Assembly: GCF_003947415.1 (NCBI RefSeq)
Contig: NZ_QHKL01000013.1
Coordinates: 96,598 to 160,597, forward strand
DNA length: 64,000 bases
Reading direction: 5' to 3'
Source of the DNA: Amycolatopsis sp. WAC 01376
GTDB lineage: Bacteria > Actinomycetota > Actinomycetes > Mycobacteriales > Pseudonocardiaceae
The notes beneath the pieces were generated by a model. That model saw only the letters and a list, made by a program, of their open reading frames with translations, was not told where the DNA came from and did no database searches. Both the position numbers and the translations under genes were made by a program. Below, piece by piece: positions 33,161 through 41,160 of this stretch; position 1 is the first letter of the stretch; each line of letters opens with the position of its first letter.

Positions 33161-34767
33161 ACGTCGCGGAACTGGTCGGCCGCACCCTCTCCGAACTCGG
33201 TGTGGGTGCGGCGTTCGGGGTGGTGGGCAGTGGCAACTTCGAGGCCACCAACGGGTTGCGGGCGGGCGGAGTGCCGTTCGTCGCCGCCCGGCACGAGGGT
33301 GGCGCGGCGAGTATGGCCGACGCGTACGCGCGGATGAGCGGCCGTGTGTCGGCGCTGAGTCTCCATCAGGGCGTCGGGTTGACCAACGCGCTCACCGGGA
33401 TCACCGAGGCGGCCAAGAGCCGGACCTCGATGATCGTCCTGACCGCCGACACCGCCGCGTCGTCGGTGCTGTCGAACTTCCGGATCGACCAGGACGCGCT
33501 CGGAACCGCCGTCGGTGCCGTGCCGGAACGCGTCCACGGCGCGGGGACCGCGGTCGCCGACACCGTCCGCGCGTACCGGACGGCGGTGCAGCAACGCCGG
33601 ACCGTCCTGCTCAATCTGCCGCTCGACGTCCAAGCGCAGGAAGCTCCAGAAGCGACCCCGGTTCCGGAAATCCCAGGTCCCGCACCGGTCCGGCCGAGCC
33701 ACGAGGCGGTCGCGAAACTGGCGGACCTCCTCGTCGAAGCACGGCGGCCGGTGTTCGTCGCCGGTCGCGGGGCCCGGGCCGGTTCCACGCCGCTGAAAGA
33801 ACTCGCGGAGGTCTCCGGCGCGTTGCTGTCGACATCGGCGGTGGCGCACGGCCTCTTCCACGACGATGCCTTCTCACTGGGGATCTCGGGCGGCTTTTCG
33901 TCACCGCGAACGGCGGACCTCATCAGGAACGCCGACCTGGTGATCGGCTGGGGCTGCGCGCTGAACATGTGGACCACCCGGCACGGCACGCTCCTCGGCG
34001 CGGAGGCCCGGCTGGTCCAGGTCGACGTCGAGCAGGGCCTGCTCGGCGCCCACCGGCCGATCGACCTCGGTGTCGTCGGCGACGTCACCAGCACCGCCGT
34101 GGACGTGCACGCCGAACTGAAAAGGCGTGGACACCGAATGAGCCGCGAAGCTCCCGAAAGCACACGGTGGAACGACGTGCCGTATAACGACCTATCCGGC
34201 GACGGGAGGATCGATCCGCGCACGCTCAGCCGCCGTCTCGACGAGATCCTGCCCGCCGAACGCGTGGTCTCGATCGACTCCGGCAACTTCATGGGCTACC
34301 CGAGCGCGTATCTGTCCGTCCCCGACGAGAACGGTTTCTGCTTCACGCAGGCGTTCCAATGCGTCGGGCTGGGCATGGGGACGGCGATCGGCGCGGCGCT
34401 GGCGCGGCCGGACAGGCTACCGGTGCTCGGCGTCGGCGACGGCGGGTTCCACATGGCCATTTCCGAACTGGAAACCGCGGTACGGCTGCGGATCCCGCTC
34501 GTGGTCATCGTCTACAACGACGCCGCGTACGGCGCCGAGATCCACCACTTCGGTGACGCGGACATGACCACCGTCCGGTTCCCCGACACCGACATCGCGG
34601 CGATCGGCCGCGGTTTCGGCTGCGACGGCGTCACCGTACGGTCGGTCGAGGATCTGGGCGCGGTCACGGAATGGCTCGGCGGGCCACGGGACGCGCCGCT
34701 CGTCATCGACGCCAAGATCGCCGACGACGGCGGCTCGTGGTGGCTCGCCGAAGCCTTCCGTCACTGA
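33157..34767 (+). CDS. Thiamine diphosphate-dependent enzyme, acetolactate synthase-like
   Basis: A 536-residue three-domain ThDP enzyme. The N-terminal Pyr domain has the catalytic Glu in FVAARHEGGAASMADAYARM (about residues 40-60). The middle FAD/nucleotide-binding-like domain follows, then the C-terminal PP domain with GDGGFHMAISELETAVRLRI leading to VYND, the Mg-ThDP motif (GDG...N). Such enzymes include acetolactate synthase, benzoylformate decarboxylase and cyclic-diketone hydrolases. Coupling with an upstream cyclase-family hydrolase favours a catabolic role over branched-chain amino acid synthesis. The small acetolactate synthase subunit is absent. Confidence 0.85.
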   Translation: MNVAELVGRTLSELGVGAAFGVVGSGNFEATNGLRAGGVPFVAARHEGGAASMADAYARMSGRVSALSLHQGVGLTNALTGITEAAKSRTSMIVLTADTAASSVLSNFRIDQDALGTAVGAVPERVHGAGTAVADTVRAYRTAVQQRRTVLLNLPLDVQAQEAPEATPVPEIPGPAPVRPSHEAVAKLADLLVEARRPVFVAGRGARAGSTPLKELAEVSGALLSTSAVAHGLFHDDAFSLGISGGFSSPRTADLIRNADLVIGWGCALNMWTTRHGTLLGAEARLVQVDVEQGLLGAHRPIDLGVVGDVTSTAVDVHAELKRRGHRMSREAPESTRWNDVPYNDLSGDGRIDPRTLSRRLDEILPAERVVSIDSGNFMGYPSAYLSVPDENGFCFTQAFQCVGLGMGTAIGAALARPDRLPVLGVGDGGFHMAISELETAVRLRIPLVVIVYNDAAYGAEIHHFGDADMTTVRFPDTDIAAIGRGFGCDGVTVRSVEDLGAVTEWLGGPRDAPLVIDAKIADDGGSWWLAEAFRH

Positions 34768-34773
34768 GGAGGC

Positions 34774-36036
34774 CTACACACCCCAGTCCGGCCTCAGCGG
34801 CATGCCCGAGTCCCCGTCCGGACCGACCTTGACCCCGAGCACCTGGTGCAGTTCGATCTCCCGGCGCTCGAAGGCGAGGCGGCACGCGGCCATGTACAGC
34901 GCCCAGACGCGGCTCCGCCCTGCGCCCGCTTCGGCGACGGCCGCGTCCCAGTTCGCGTCGAGATTGGCGCACCACGCGCCGAGGGTGGTGGCGTAGTGCT
35001 CGCGGAGGTTCTCCGAATGCCGCACCTCGAGCCCGCTGTCGTGCATCGCGGTGGCGATCTCGCCGACGGACTCCAGTTCGCCGTCGGGGAAGACGTACCG
35101 GTCGATGAACCCGCGTGACCGGTGCGGGACGGAGGTGTCCGGGTTGGTGATGCAGTGGTTCAGCAGGCGCCCGTGCGGCTTCAGTTTCCCGGCGAGGAAA
35201 CGGAAGTACGACGGCAGGTTGCGCGCGCCGATGTGCTCGGTGAGCCCGATCGACGACACCGCGTCGAAATCCGTTTCGGTGACGTCGCGGTAGTCGAGAT
35301 GCCGCACCTCGGCGCGGTCCGCGAGGCCCTTGGTCACGATGTCCTTTTGCGCCCACTGCGCCTGTTCGCGCGAAAGGGTGACACCGAGCGCCTCGACGCC
35401 GTAGTGCTCGACGGCGTGCTCCACCATGCCGCCCCAGCCACAGCCGACGTCCAGTAGCCGCATCCCCGGTTTGAGGGCGAGTTTCCGGCACACCAGGTCG
35501 AATTTGTGCGCCTGAGCCTCTTCCAGCGAGGAGTCGGCGGACGGATACGCGGCGCAGGTGTAGGCCATCGACGGGCCCAGCACCAGTTCGTAGAACCGGT
35601 TCGAGACGTCGTAGTGGTTCGAGATCGCGTTGCTGTCGCGCGCTTTCGAGTGCCGCAGGCCGTCGAAGACGCGTTTGGCGCGGCTCGGCAGTTCCTCGGC
35701 GGGCGGGGCGACACGGCGCAGGTGCTTTGGCCCGAGTTCGCGCAGCAGCCACAACCGGTCCGCGGCGTTGAGCTGATCGACCTGTGCCACGAGCGCGCGC
35801 AGCGCCGTGTAGAGGTCACCGTCCACCTCGAGCGCGCCTGCCACGTAAGCCCGCGCGAGACCGAGGTCTCCCGGTGAGGACATCAAGTACGTCAACGCCA
35901 GCGGCGACCGCACCTGGATCGACACCGGTGCGTCCGCCGGGCCGCTCTTGCTGCCGTCGTAGGCGGTGATGGACACTTCGGCGCTCGGGCCGAGCAACCG
36001 CTCGAAGATCTTGCCGACGGTCGTCGTCTCAGCCAT
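34774..36036 (-). CDS. tmsB: Fatty-acyl methyltransferase (TmsB / cyclopropane-synthase family)
   Basis: A 420-residue enzyme of the cyclopropane-fatty-acid synthase superfamily. The SAM motif LLDVGCGWGGMVEHAVEHYG is near residue 193, preceded by NAISNHYDVSNRFYELVLGPSMAYTCAAY. The N-terminal 120 residues form the lipid-binding domain. Downstream of an FAD reductase of the TmsA type, it is best read as TmsB (also called BfaB/UfaA1-like). Such enzymes methylate oleoyl phospholipid with SAM to the 10-methylene form, which TmsA reduces to 10-methylstearate. Start ATG 36036 with AAGAAGAGAG upstream; 27 bp after tmsA. A plain cyclopropane synthase is the alternative. Confidence 0.83.
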   Translation of the reverse strand: MAETTTVGKIFERLLGPSAEVSITAYDGSKSGPADAPVSIQVRSPLALTYLMSSPGDLGLARAYVAGALEVDGDLYTALRALVAQVDQLNAADRLWLLRELGPKHLRRVAPPAEELPSRAKRVFDGLRHSKARDSNAISNHYDVSNRFYELVLGPSMAYTCAAYPSADSSLEEAQAHKFDLVCRKLALKPGMRLLDVGCGWGGMVEHAVEHYGVEALGVTLSREQAQWAQKDIVTKGLADRAEVRHLDYRDVTETDFDAVSSIGLTEHIGARNLPSYFRFLAGKLKPHGRLLNHCITNPDTSVPHRSRGFIDRYVFPDGELESVGEIATAMHDSGLEVRHSENLREHYATTLGAWCANLDANWDAAVAEAGAGRSRVWALYMAACRLAFERREIELHQVLGVKVGPDGDSGMPLRPDWGV

Positions 36037-36063
36037 GTTCGTCTCTCTTCTTCCCGGCCCGGG

Positions 36064-37449
36064 TCACCGCCGCCGCACGCATTTCGCGTACAGGTCGAGC
36101 AGGCGGCCGTCGGGGTCGTAAGCCGTCTTCAGTTTCCGGTAGGCGTCGCCGTTGTACAGCCGCCAGAACTCGTCTTCGGTATAGAAACTGTCGGAATACA
36201 GCGACTTCCGCCCGCCGAGTCGCGTCACTTCGGCCTCGATCAGCCGATTGTGCGTATCGGGTTCCTCGCCGGGGTCCAGTGGGACCGCGGACCAGAATCC
36301 GAAGTTGACGTACAGCGTTTCGGGGTCCAGTTCGTACAGCGGCGAGTTCACGCCACCCGGCCGCTGCTTCAGCGGGCAGATCCACACCGGGCTGATCGGG
36401 ATCTCGCGGCGGAAGAAGTCCAGGAACTCCGCGGCACGCGACAGCGGCACCTCGATGTCCTGGACAATTGTCTCCTCCGGAGGAAGCCCGCGCAGCTTGA
36501 GCAGCTTCGCGGCGATCCCGAACCGGCGGTCGAGCGCCACCGCCTTCCAGTAGACCGAAGACCGCAGCAGCCGCCTGCCCAGCAGCAACCGGGGGAGCCG
36601 GTGCTGCACGCCGAACGCCCGTGAACACCAGAACCAGTCCGTGTCCCAGCGCCACAGGTAGTCCCGGACGCTCAGATGGTCCGTCTCGCGGGAGCGGATC
36701 GACTTGTAGTAGATGTCGAGCCAGGTGTAGTCGCTGGTCGCGGGCGCCGTGGTGGTGAACGTGCCCAGTGTCAGGTACTGCTCGCCCGGTCCGAATACCG
36801 TTCCGTCCACGAAGTCGGCCGACCCGTTACGACAGGCTTCACCGAGTGCCGCGAAGTACTCCTCCGTGTCCTCGTATCGCACGTGGTCGAGCCGCACGTA
36901 CGGTTTGACCGGCTCCAGTTCGATCTTCAGCCGCAGCGCGTAGCCGAGCGTCCCGTACGAGTTCGGGAAGCCGTGGAACAGTTCGCTGTGCTCGTTGTCC
37001 GCGTTCGCGACGACGAGCCGCCCGTCGCCGGTGAGCAACTCCATCTCCAGCACCGACTCGTGCACGAGGCCGTTGCGGAACGAGGACGACTCGATGCCGA
37101 GGCCGGTGACCGCGCCGCCGAGCGTGATCGTCTTGAGCTGCGGTACGACCAGCGGCATCAACCCGTGGGGCAGGGTCGCGTCCACGAGCTGCTCGTAGGT
37201 GACCATGCCTTCGACTTCGGCCGTGCGTGCCAGTGGATCGACGTCGAGGACATGCGTGAAGCCCGAGACGTCCAGCCCCGGCGTACTGGTCGCCGTCCGA
37301 GCCCGGAACAGGTTCGACGTCCGTTTCGCCAGCCGGATCGTTCCGTGGAGATCCGCGAGCTGTGCCCGCAGCGTTTCGGCGCGCGCGTCGTGTTCGGCGA
37401 ACCGGACCAGCCGCGCCGTCGCTCGGGTACCGCTGTCGTCGCTAGTCAT
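36064..37449 (-). CDS. tmsA: FAD-dependent 10-methylene fatty-acyl reductase (TmsA-like)
   Basis: A 461-residue FAD_binding_4 oxidoreductase related to delta-24 sterol reductases. The FAD domain reads TYEQLVDATLPHGLMPLVVPQLKTITLGGAVTGLGIESSSFRNGL (about residues 85-130), with the C-terminal substrate cap after residue 230. Paired with the methyltransferase gene downstream, it should reduce 10-methylene stearoyl lipid to the 10-methyl (tuberculostearic-type) acid using NADPH. Start ATG 37449; AGGA abuts the ATG, so the ribosome site is weak. A tmsC gene, present in some species, is not adjacent. Confidence 0.85.
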   Translation of the reverse strand: MTSDDSGTRATARLVRFAEHDARAETLRAQLADLHGTIRLAKRTSNLFRARTATSTPGLDVSGFTHVLDVDPLARTAEVEGMVTYEQLVDATLPHGLMPLVVPQLKTITLGGAVTGLGIESSSFRNGLVHESVLEMELLTGDGRLVVANADNEHSELFHGFPNSYGTLGYALRLKIELEPVKPYVRLDHVRYEDTEEYFAALGEACRNGSADFVDGTVFGPGEQYLTLGTFTTTAPATSDYTWLDIYYKSIRSRETDHLSVRDYLWRWDTDWFWCSRAFGVQHRLPRLLLGRRLLRSSVYWKAVALDRRFGIAAKLLKLRGLPPEETIVQDIEVPLSRAAEFLDFFRREIPISPVWICPLKQRPGGVNSPLYELDPETLYVNFGFWSAVPLDPGEEPDTHNRLIEAEVTRLGGRKSLYSDSFYTEDEFWRLYNGDAYRKLKTAYDPDGRLLDLYAKCVRRR

Positions 37450-37506
37450 TCCTGATCGCCATCAGTTCATCGTGCCCCACGGAACCGCCTGGCGCAGCCC
37501 TTATTC

Positions 37507-38709
37507 CTACCGGAGTCCTGGCAGCGGGACGGCGTTCGCCATGGCGGTGAAGCCCTTGTCGCCGGGATGGAGGTGATCGCCGGAGTCGTACTCGGGTTTC
37601 ATCCGCTGCGGGTCGGCGGGGTCGCGGATCGCCGCGTCGAAGTCGATGTAGGAGTCGAAGAGCCCGCTGGTCCGGATGAACCGGTTGACCGCCTGCCGGG
37701 TCTCTTCGAGCTGGGGCGTGTACGAACGCCAGCCCTTCCACGGCGTGATCGTCGCGCCGAGCACCCGCAGGCCGCGGTCGTGTGCCCTCGTCGCGATCTG
37801 TTTCAGCGCCGAGATGATCTTGTTCGGATCGGCCTGGTGCGGGGTCTGCTGGATGTCGTTGATGCCCTCGAACACGATCGCCGTCCGCACTCCGGACTGG
37901 CTCAGGACGTCCCTGTCGAGCCTGGCCAGCGCGTTGACCCCGTAGGTGCCGCCGTCGAGCAGCAGCCGGTTCCCGCTGATCCCGGCGTTGAGCACGCCGA
38001 GCCGCGTGCTGATCTTGTCGGCGAGCTGATCGGGCCAGCGCAGGTTCGCGCCCCAGGTCGAGTTCGCCCCGTCGGTGATCGAGTCGCCGATCGCCACGAC
38101 ACTGCCCCGCAAACCCGGGCCCCGGACGTCCACTCCGGACACGTAATGCCAGACCGCGGTCTTCTCCGGGAACGCGGCGGCCGACTCGTCGGCGGATTTG
38201 TCGCCGTTCCGGGTGAAGTAGGAGTTCTGCGTCGCGAGCGGGTGGTAGGTGACCGGGCCCGACGGCGTCGGGGTGTACGTGGTGACCAGGAGGTCGCCGT
38301 CCCTCGGCACGGCCAGCGCCGCGCCGTCGCTGACGATGTCGGCGCCCGGGGGCACGGTGACCTCGCGATCTCCGCCGAAGGTCAGCGTGCGCATCGTGCC
38401 GGGCACGGCCTGCGGAGTGTCCGGGCCGGCGGCGACCGCGACGGTCACCCGGCCGAACAGCACCGGGGTCCGGCCGAAGGCATTGGACAGCCGGACGCGT
38501 ACTTCGTGCCCGCCCGCGCTGGTGTGCACGATGTTGCGGATGGAGAAGTTCGGGTAGCCGTTGTCGGTCCCGGCGACCCCGGCCGCGGGCGCCGCCGCCC
38601 AGCTGCCGACCCAGCCGCTGGTGGCGGTGCTCTCCACTGGGGCTGCCGCGGCACTCGGCACCAAGCCCAGCAACAGGATTCCCGCGACGGCGAGCTGCTT
38701 CACGCGCAT
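37507..38709 (-). CDS. Secreted SGNH/GDSL hydrolase
   Basis: A 400-residue precursor with a signal peptide (MRVKQLAVAGILLLGLVPSA, cleavage near AAAA-PVE). SGNH blocks: I, VVAIGDSITDG (nucleophile Ser); II, GISGNR; III, EGINDI; V, DHLHPGDKG (Asp/His of the triad). The N-terminal 190 residues form a beta-rich domain common in secreted actinobacterial esterases. It likely cleaves acyl or acetyl esters on polysaccharide or lipid outside the cell. It lies upstream of tmsA on the same strand (57 bp gap), which may be coincidental. Confidence 0.87.
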   Translation of the reverse strand: MRVKQLAVAGILLLGLVPSAAAAPVESTATSGWVGSWAAAPAAGVAGTDNGYPNFSIRNIVHTSAGGHEVRVRLSNAFGRTPVLFGRVTVAVAAGPDTPQAVPGTMRTLTFGGDREVTVPPGADIVSDGAALAVPRDGDLLVTTYTPTPSGPVTYHPLATQNSYFTRNGDKSADESAAAFPEKTAVWHYVSGVDVRGPGLRGSVVAIGDSITDGANSTWGANLRWPDQLADKISTRLGVLNAGISGNRLLLDGGTYGVNALARLDRDVLSQSGVRTAIVFEGINDIQQTPHQADPNKIISALKQIATRAHDRGLRVLGATITPWKGWRSYTPQLEETRQAVNRFIRTSGLFDSYIDFDAAIRDPADPQRMKPEYDSGDHLHPGDKGFTAMANAVPLPGLR

Positions 38710-38823
38710 ATCGGTTTCGCCTCCACCCAGTCGGCTCCATCCATCGTGAGTGAATCACCGACAACCGGTCAACGCCCTGGACAGGACAGGTTTCTGTCGG
38801 AGGGTCCGGTTAGCCTGAACGCC

Positions 38824-39195
38824 ATGACACCTGCCGCTCTCCGGAAGATCTGCCTCGGCTTCCCCGGTGCCCGCGAGGAGTTCCCGTTCGGCGAGGCCAA
38901 CAGCGTGTTCAAGGTCGCGGGCAAGATCTTCGCGCTCGGCCCGCTCAAGGCGAAGCCACTGCGGATCAGCCTCAAATGCGAGCCCGATCTGGCGGTCCGG
39001 CTGCGCGCCGAACATCCGGCGATCGTCCCCGGCTACCACCTGAACAAGCAGCACTGGAACACCGTCGAGCTGGACGGTTCGCTGACCGACGGTTTCGTCC
39101 GGGAGCTCGTCGAAGACTCGTACGACCTCGTCGTAGCGGGCCTGCCGAAACGGGAACAGGAGAAACTGAACTGGGTGGCGCTCAGCCAGGAATGA
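38824..39195 (+). CDS. MmcQ/YjbR-family protein
   Basis: A 123-residue protein of the MmcQ/YjbR (CyaY-like fold) family: CLGFPGAREEFPFGEANSVFKVAGKIFAL near the N terminus, then RISLKCEPDLAVRLRAEHPAIVPGYHLNKQHWNTV. Members are described as putative DNA-binding proteins; function is not established. ATG 38824 is the natural start, though no strong Shine-Dalgarno precedes it. Divergent from the SGNH hydrolase gene. Confidence 0.88.
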   Translation: MTPAALRKICLGFPGAREEFPFGEANSVFKVAGKIFALGPLKAKPLRISLKCEPDLAVRLRAEHPAIVPGYHLNKQHWNTVELDGSLTDGFVRELVEDSYDLVVAGLPKREQEKLNWVALSQE

Positions 39196-39314
39196 ACGGC
39201 CCGGGTTTCATCCGGATTTCATCGGTCCGTGCTTTTCGGCCTCCTACCGTGGGCGGAGACGGTTGCCGCCCGCCGCACGATGACGCGCTCACCGGGACTT
39301 CCTAGGCTGATGCC

Positions 39315-40481
39315 GTGCTGAGGATCTTGCGGGACCGGTTCCGGGCACGGGTGCAGGCGAGCCTCACCCGTGCCGGGCTGACCCTGCCGTGGTGGGGGGC
39401 GCTGTGCGCCAGTGCGGTGAGCTTCGTGTTCACCGCCGTCGCGCTCGTGCAGCGGGACGCGCTGCTGCCGCCCGAGCCGATCGCGCTGGCGGGCCTGATC
39501 GTGATCGCGCCGTCGGTGATCTGGACGATCACCGACTGGATCATGCCGTGGGTGCGGATGACGGCGCTGATCATCGCCGCCTCGGTACTGCTCATCGAGC
39601 CGGTGCTCCCGGATTTCGCGCCGTTGCTGCTGCTGGTCGCGGCCACCGAAGCGGGCAGTGTCCTGCGGACGACGTGGGGGATCGCCCTCGTCACCGTCGC
39701 GAGCGAGGCGGTCTTGGTCGTGGCCGGGATCTGGGGCGGGCTGATCGGCGGGCCGGTGTACATGGTCGCGATCCTGCTCGGTCTCAGCGGCGGGCTCATG
39801 GTCCGCTGGTACACGAGGGTGCTCGACGCCGAACGCGGAAACCGGGACGCCTCCCGTGACAAGGCCCTGCTCGCCGAACGCCAGCGGATCGCGCGTGAGG
39901 TGCACGACGTCGTCGGCCATTCGCTCAGCATCACGCTGCTGCATCTGACCGGAGCTCGGCACGCGTTGCAGCAGGACCGCGACGTCGACGAGGCGATCGA
40001 AGCGCTCACCGAGGCCGAGCAGGTGGGACGTGCCGCGATGGCCGACATCCGCCGCACGGTCGGCCTGCTCGCCGACTCCCCGTCGGGCAGCGCCCCGCTG
40101 CCGGGTGTGGAGGACATCGCGACGCTGGTGGAACGCACCCGCAGCGCCGGACTCGCGGTGCGCTATACACAGGAAGGCGACCTCGGCCGGGTAGGCGCCT
40201 CGGAAGGATTGGGCCTCTACCGGATCGTGCAGGAATCACTGGTCAATGTCGTCAAGCACGCCCCCGGGGCGACCGCGGAGGTCCGGCTGAACGCCGGCCG
40301 GTCCGGCGTGAAGCTCATCGTCAGCAACACCCTCGCCTCGAATGTCCGGCGCTCGGCCGAGGACGGTTCGGGACTGGCGGGGATGGCCGTCCGCGCGGCC
40401 CAGCTCGGCGCCGATCTCAGCGCCGGGCCCAGTGGCAGGCAGTGGATCGTGCAGGTCACCGTGCCGGGAGCCAAACCGTGA
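39315..40481 (+). CDS. Sensor histidine kinase (HisKA_3 type)
   Basis: A 388-residue membrane kinase. About five hydrophobic helices occupy residues 25-165. The dimerisation domain has AERQRIAREVHDVVGHSLS, with His197 as the phospho-acceptor. The HATPase region includes GLYRIVQESLVNVVKHAPGATAEV and DGSGLAGMAVRAAQLG. Start GTG 39315. The stop overlaps the response-regulator start (GTGA), forming a cognate two-component pair. No large extracellular sensor loop is present, so the signal is probably membrane-borne. Confidence 0.92.
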   Translation: MLRILRDRFRARVQASLTRAGLTLPWWGALCASAVSFVFTAVALVQRDALLPPEPIALAGLIVIAPSVIWTITDWIMPWVRMTALIIAASVLLIEPVLPDFAPLLLLVAATEAGSVLRTTWGIALVTVASEAVLVVAGIWGGLIGGPVYMVAILLGLSGGLMVRWYTRVLDAERGNRDASRDKALLAERQRIAREVHDVVGHSLSITLLHLTGARHALQQDRDVDEAIEALTEAEQVGRAAMADIRRTVGLLADSPSGSAPLPGVEDIATLVERTRSAGLAVRYTQEGDLGRVGASEGLGLYRIVQESLVNVVKHAPGATAEVRLNAGRSGVKLIVSNTLASNVRRSAEDGSGLAGMAVRAAQLGADLSAGPSGRQWIVQVTVPGAKP

Positions 40482-41140
40482 CCGCCGCCGAGATCCAGGT
40501 GCTGCTGGTCGACGACCAGGAGCTGGTCCGGTCCGGGCTGCGGCGCATCCTGCGGCGTCGCGACGGCTTCGTCATCGCGGGGGAATGCGGCGACGGTTCG
40601 GAAGTGCCAGGGGCGCTGGCCGCGCACGAGGTCGACGTCATCGTGATGGACCTGCGGATGAAGAACGTCGGCGGCGTCGAGGCGACCAGCAGGCTGCGGC
40701 GGTCCGGCGGCCATCCGCCGGTGCTCGCGCTGACCACGTTCGACGACGACAACCTCCTGGCCGACGCGCTGCGGGCGGGCGCCGCCGGTTACGTCCTCAA
40801 GGACTCCCCGGCCGAAGACCTGATCCGGGCCGTGCGGGCGGTCGCCGCGGGTGACGCGTGGCTCGACCCCGGGGTCACCGGCCGGGTGCTCGCCGCGTAC
40901 CGGCAGGCCGCCGGGAACGGCAGCGGCGGACGTTCGCCGGAACTGCTGACACCGAGGGAGCAGGACGTGCTCCGGGCGATCGGCCGCGGCCTGACCAACG
41001 CGGAGATCGCCGCGGCACTCGTCATCTCGGAGGTGACCGTGAAAAGCCATATCGGCCGGATCTTCACCAAACTCCAGCTGCGTGACCGGGCGGCGGCGAT
41101 CGTGTACGCGTTCGACCACGGGATCGTGGTGCCGGGCTGA
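40478..41140 (+). CDS. NarL/LuxR-family response regulator
   Basis: A 220-residue regulator. The receiver domain has Asp12/Asp13 (LLVDDQ), phospho-acceptor Asp58 (VIVMDLRMKNVGG) and Lys in GYVLKDSP. The C-terminal LuxR HTH is LTPREQDVLRAIGRGLTNAEIAAALVISEVTVKSHIGRIFTKL. It starts at GTG 40478, overlapping the kinase stop by 4 bp. A SARP-type regulator follows 20 bp after the stop, so the pair may activate it directly. Confidence 0.93.
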   Translation: MTAAEIQVLLVDDQELVRSGLRRILRRRDGFVIAGECGDGSEVPGALAAHEVDVIVMDLRMKNVGGVEATSRLRRSGGHPPVLALTTFDDDNLLADALRAGAAGYVLKDSPAEDLIRAVRAVAAGDAWLDPGVTGRVLAAYRQAAGNGSGGRSPELLTPREQDVLRAIGRGLTNAEIAAALVISEVTVKSHIGRIFTKLQLRDRAAAIVYAFDHGIVVPG

Positions 41141-41160
41141 TGCGCAACGATGGGGGGATC

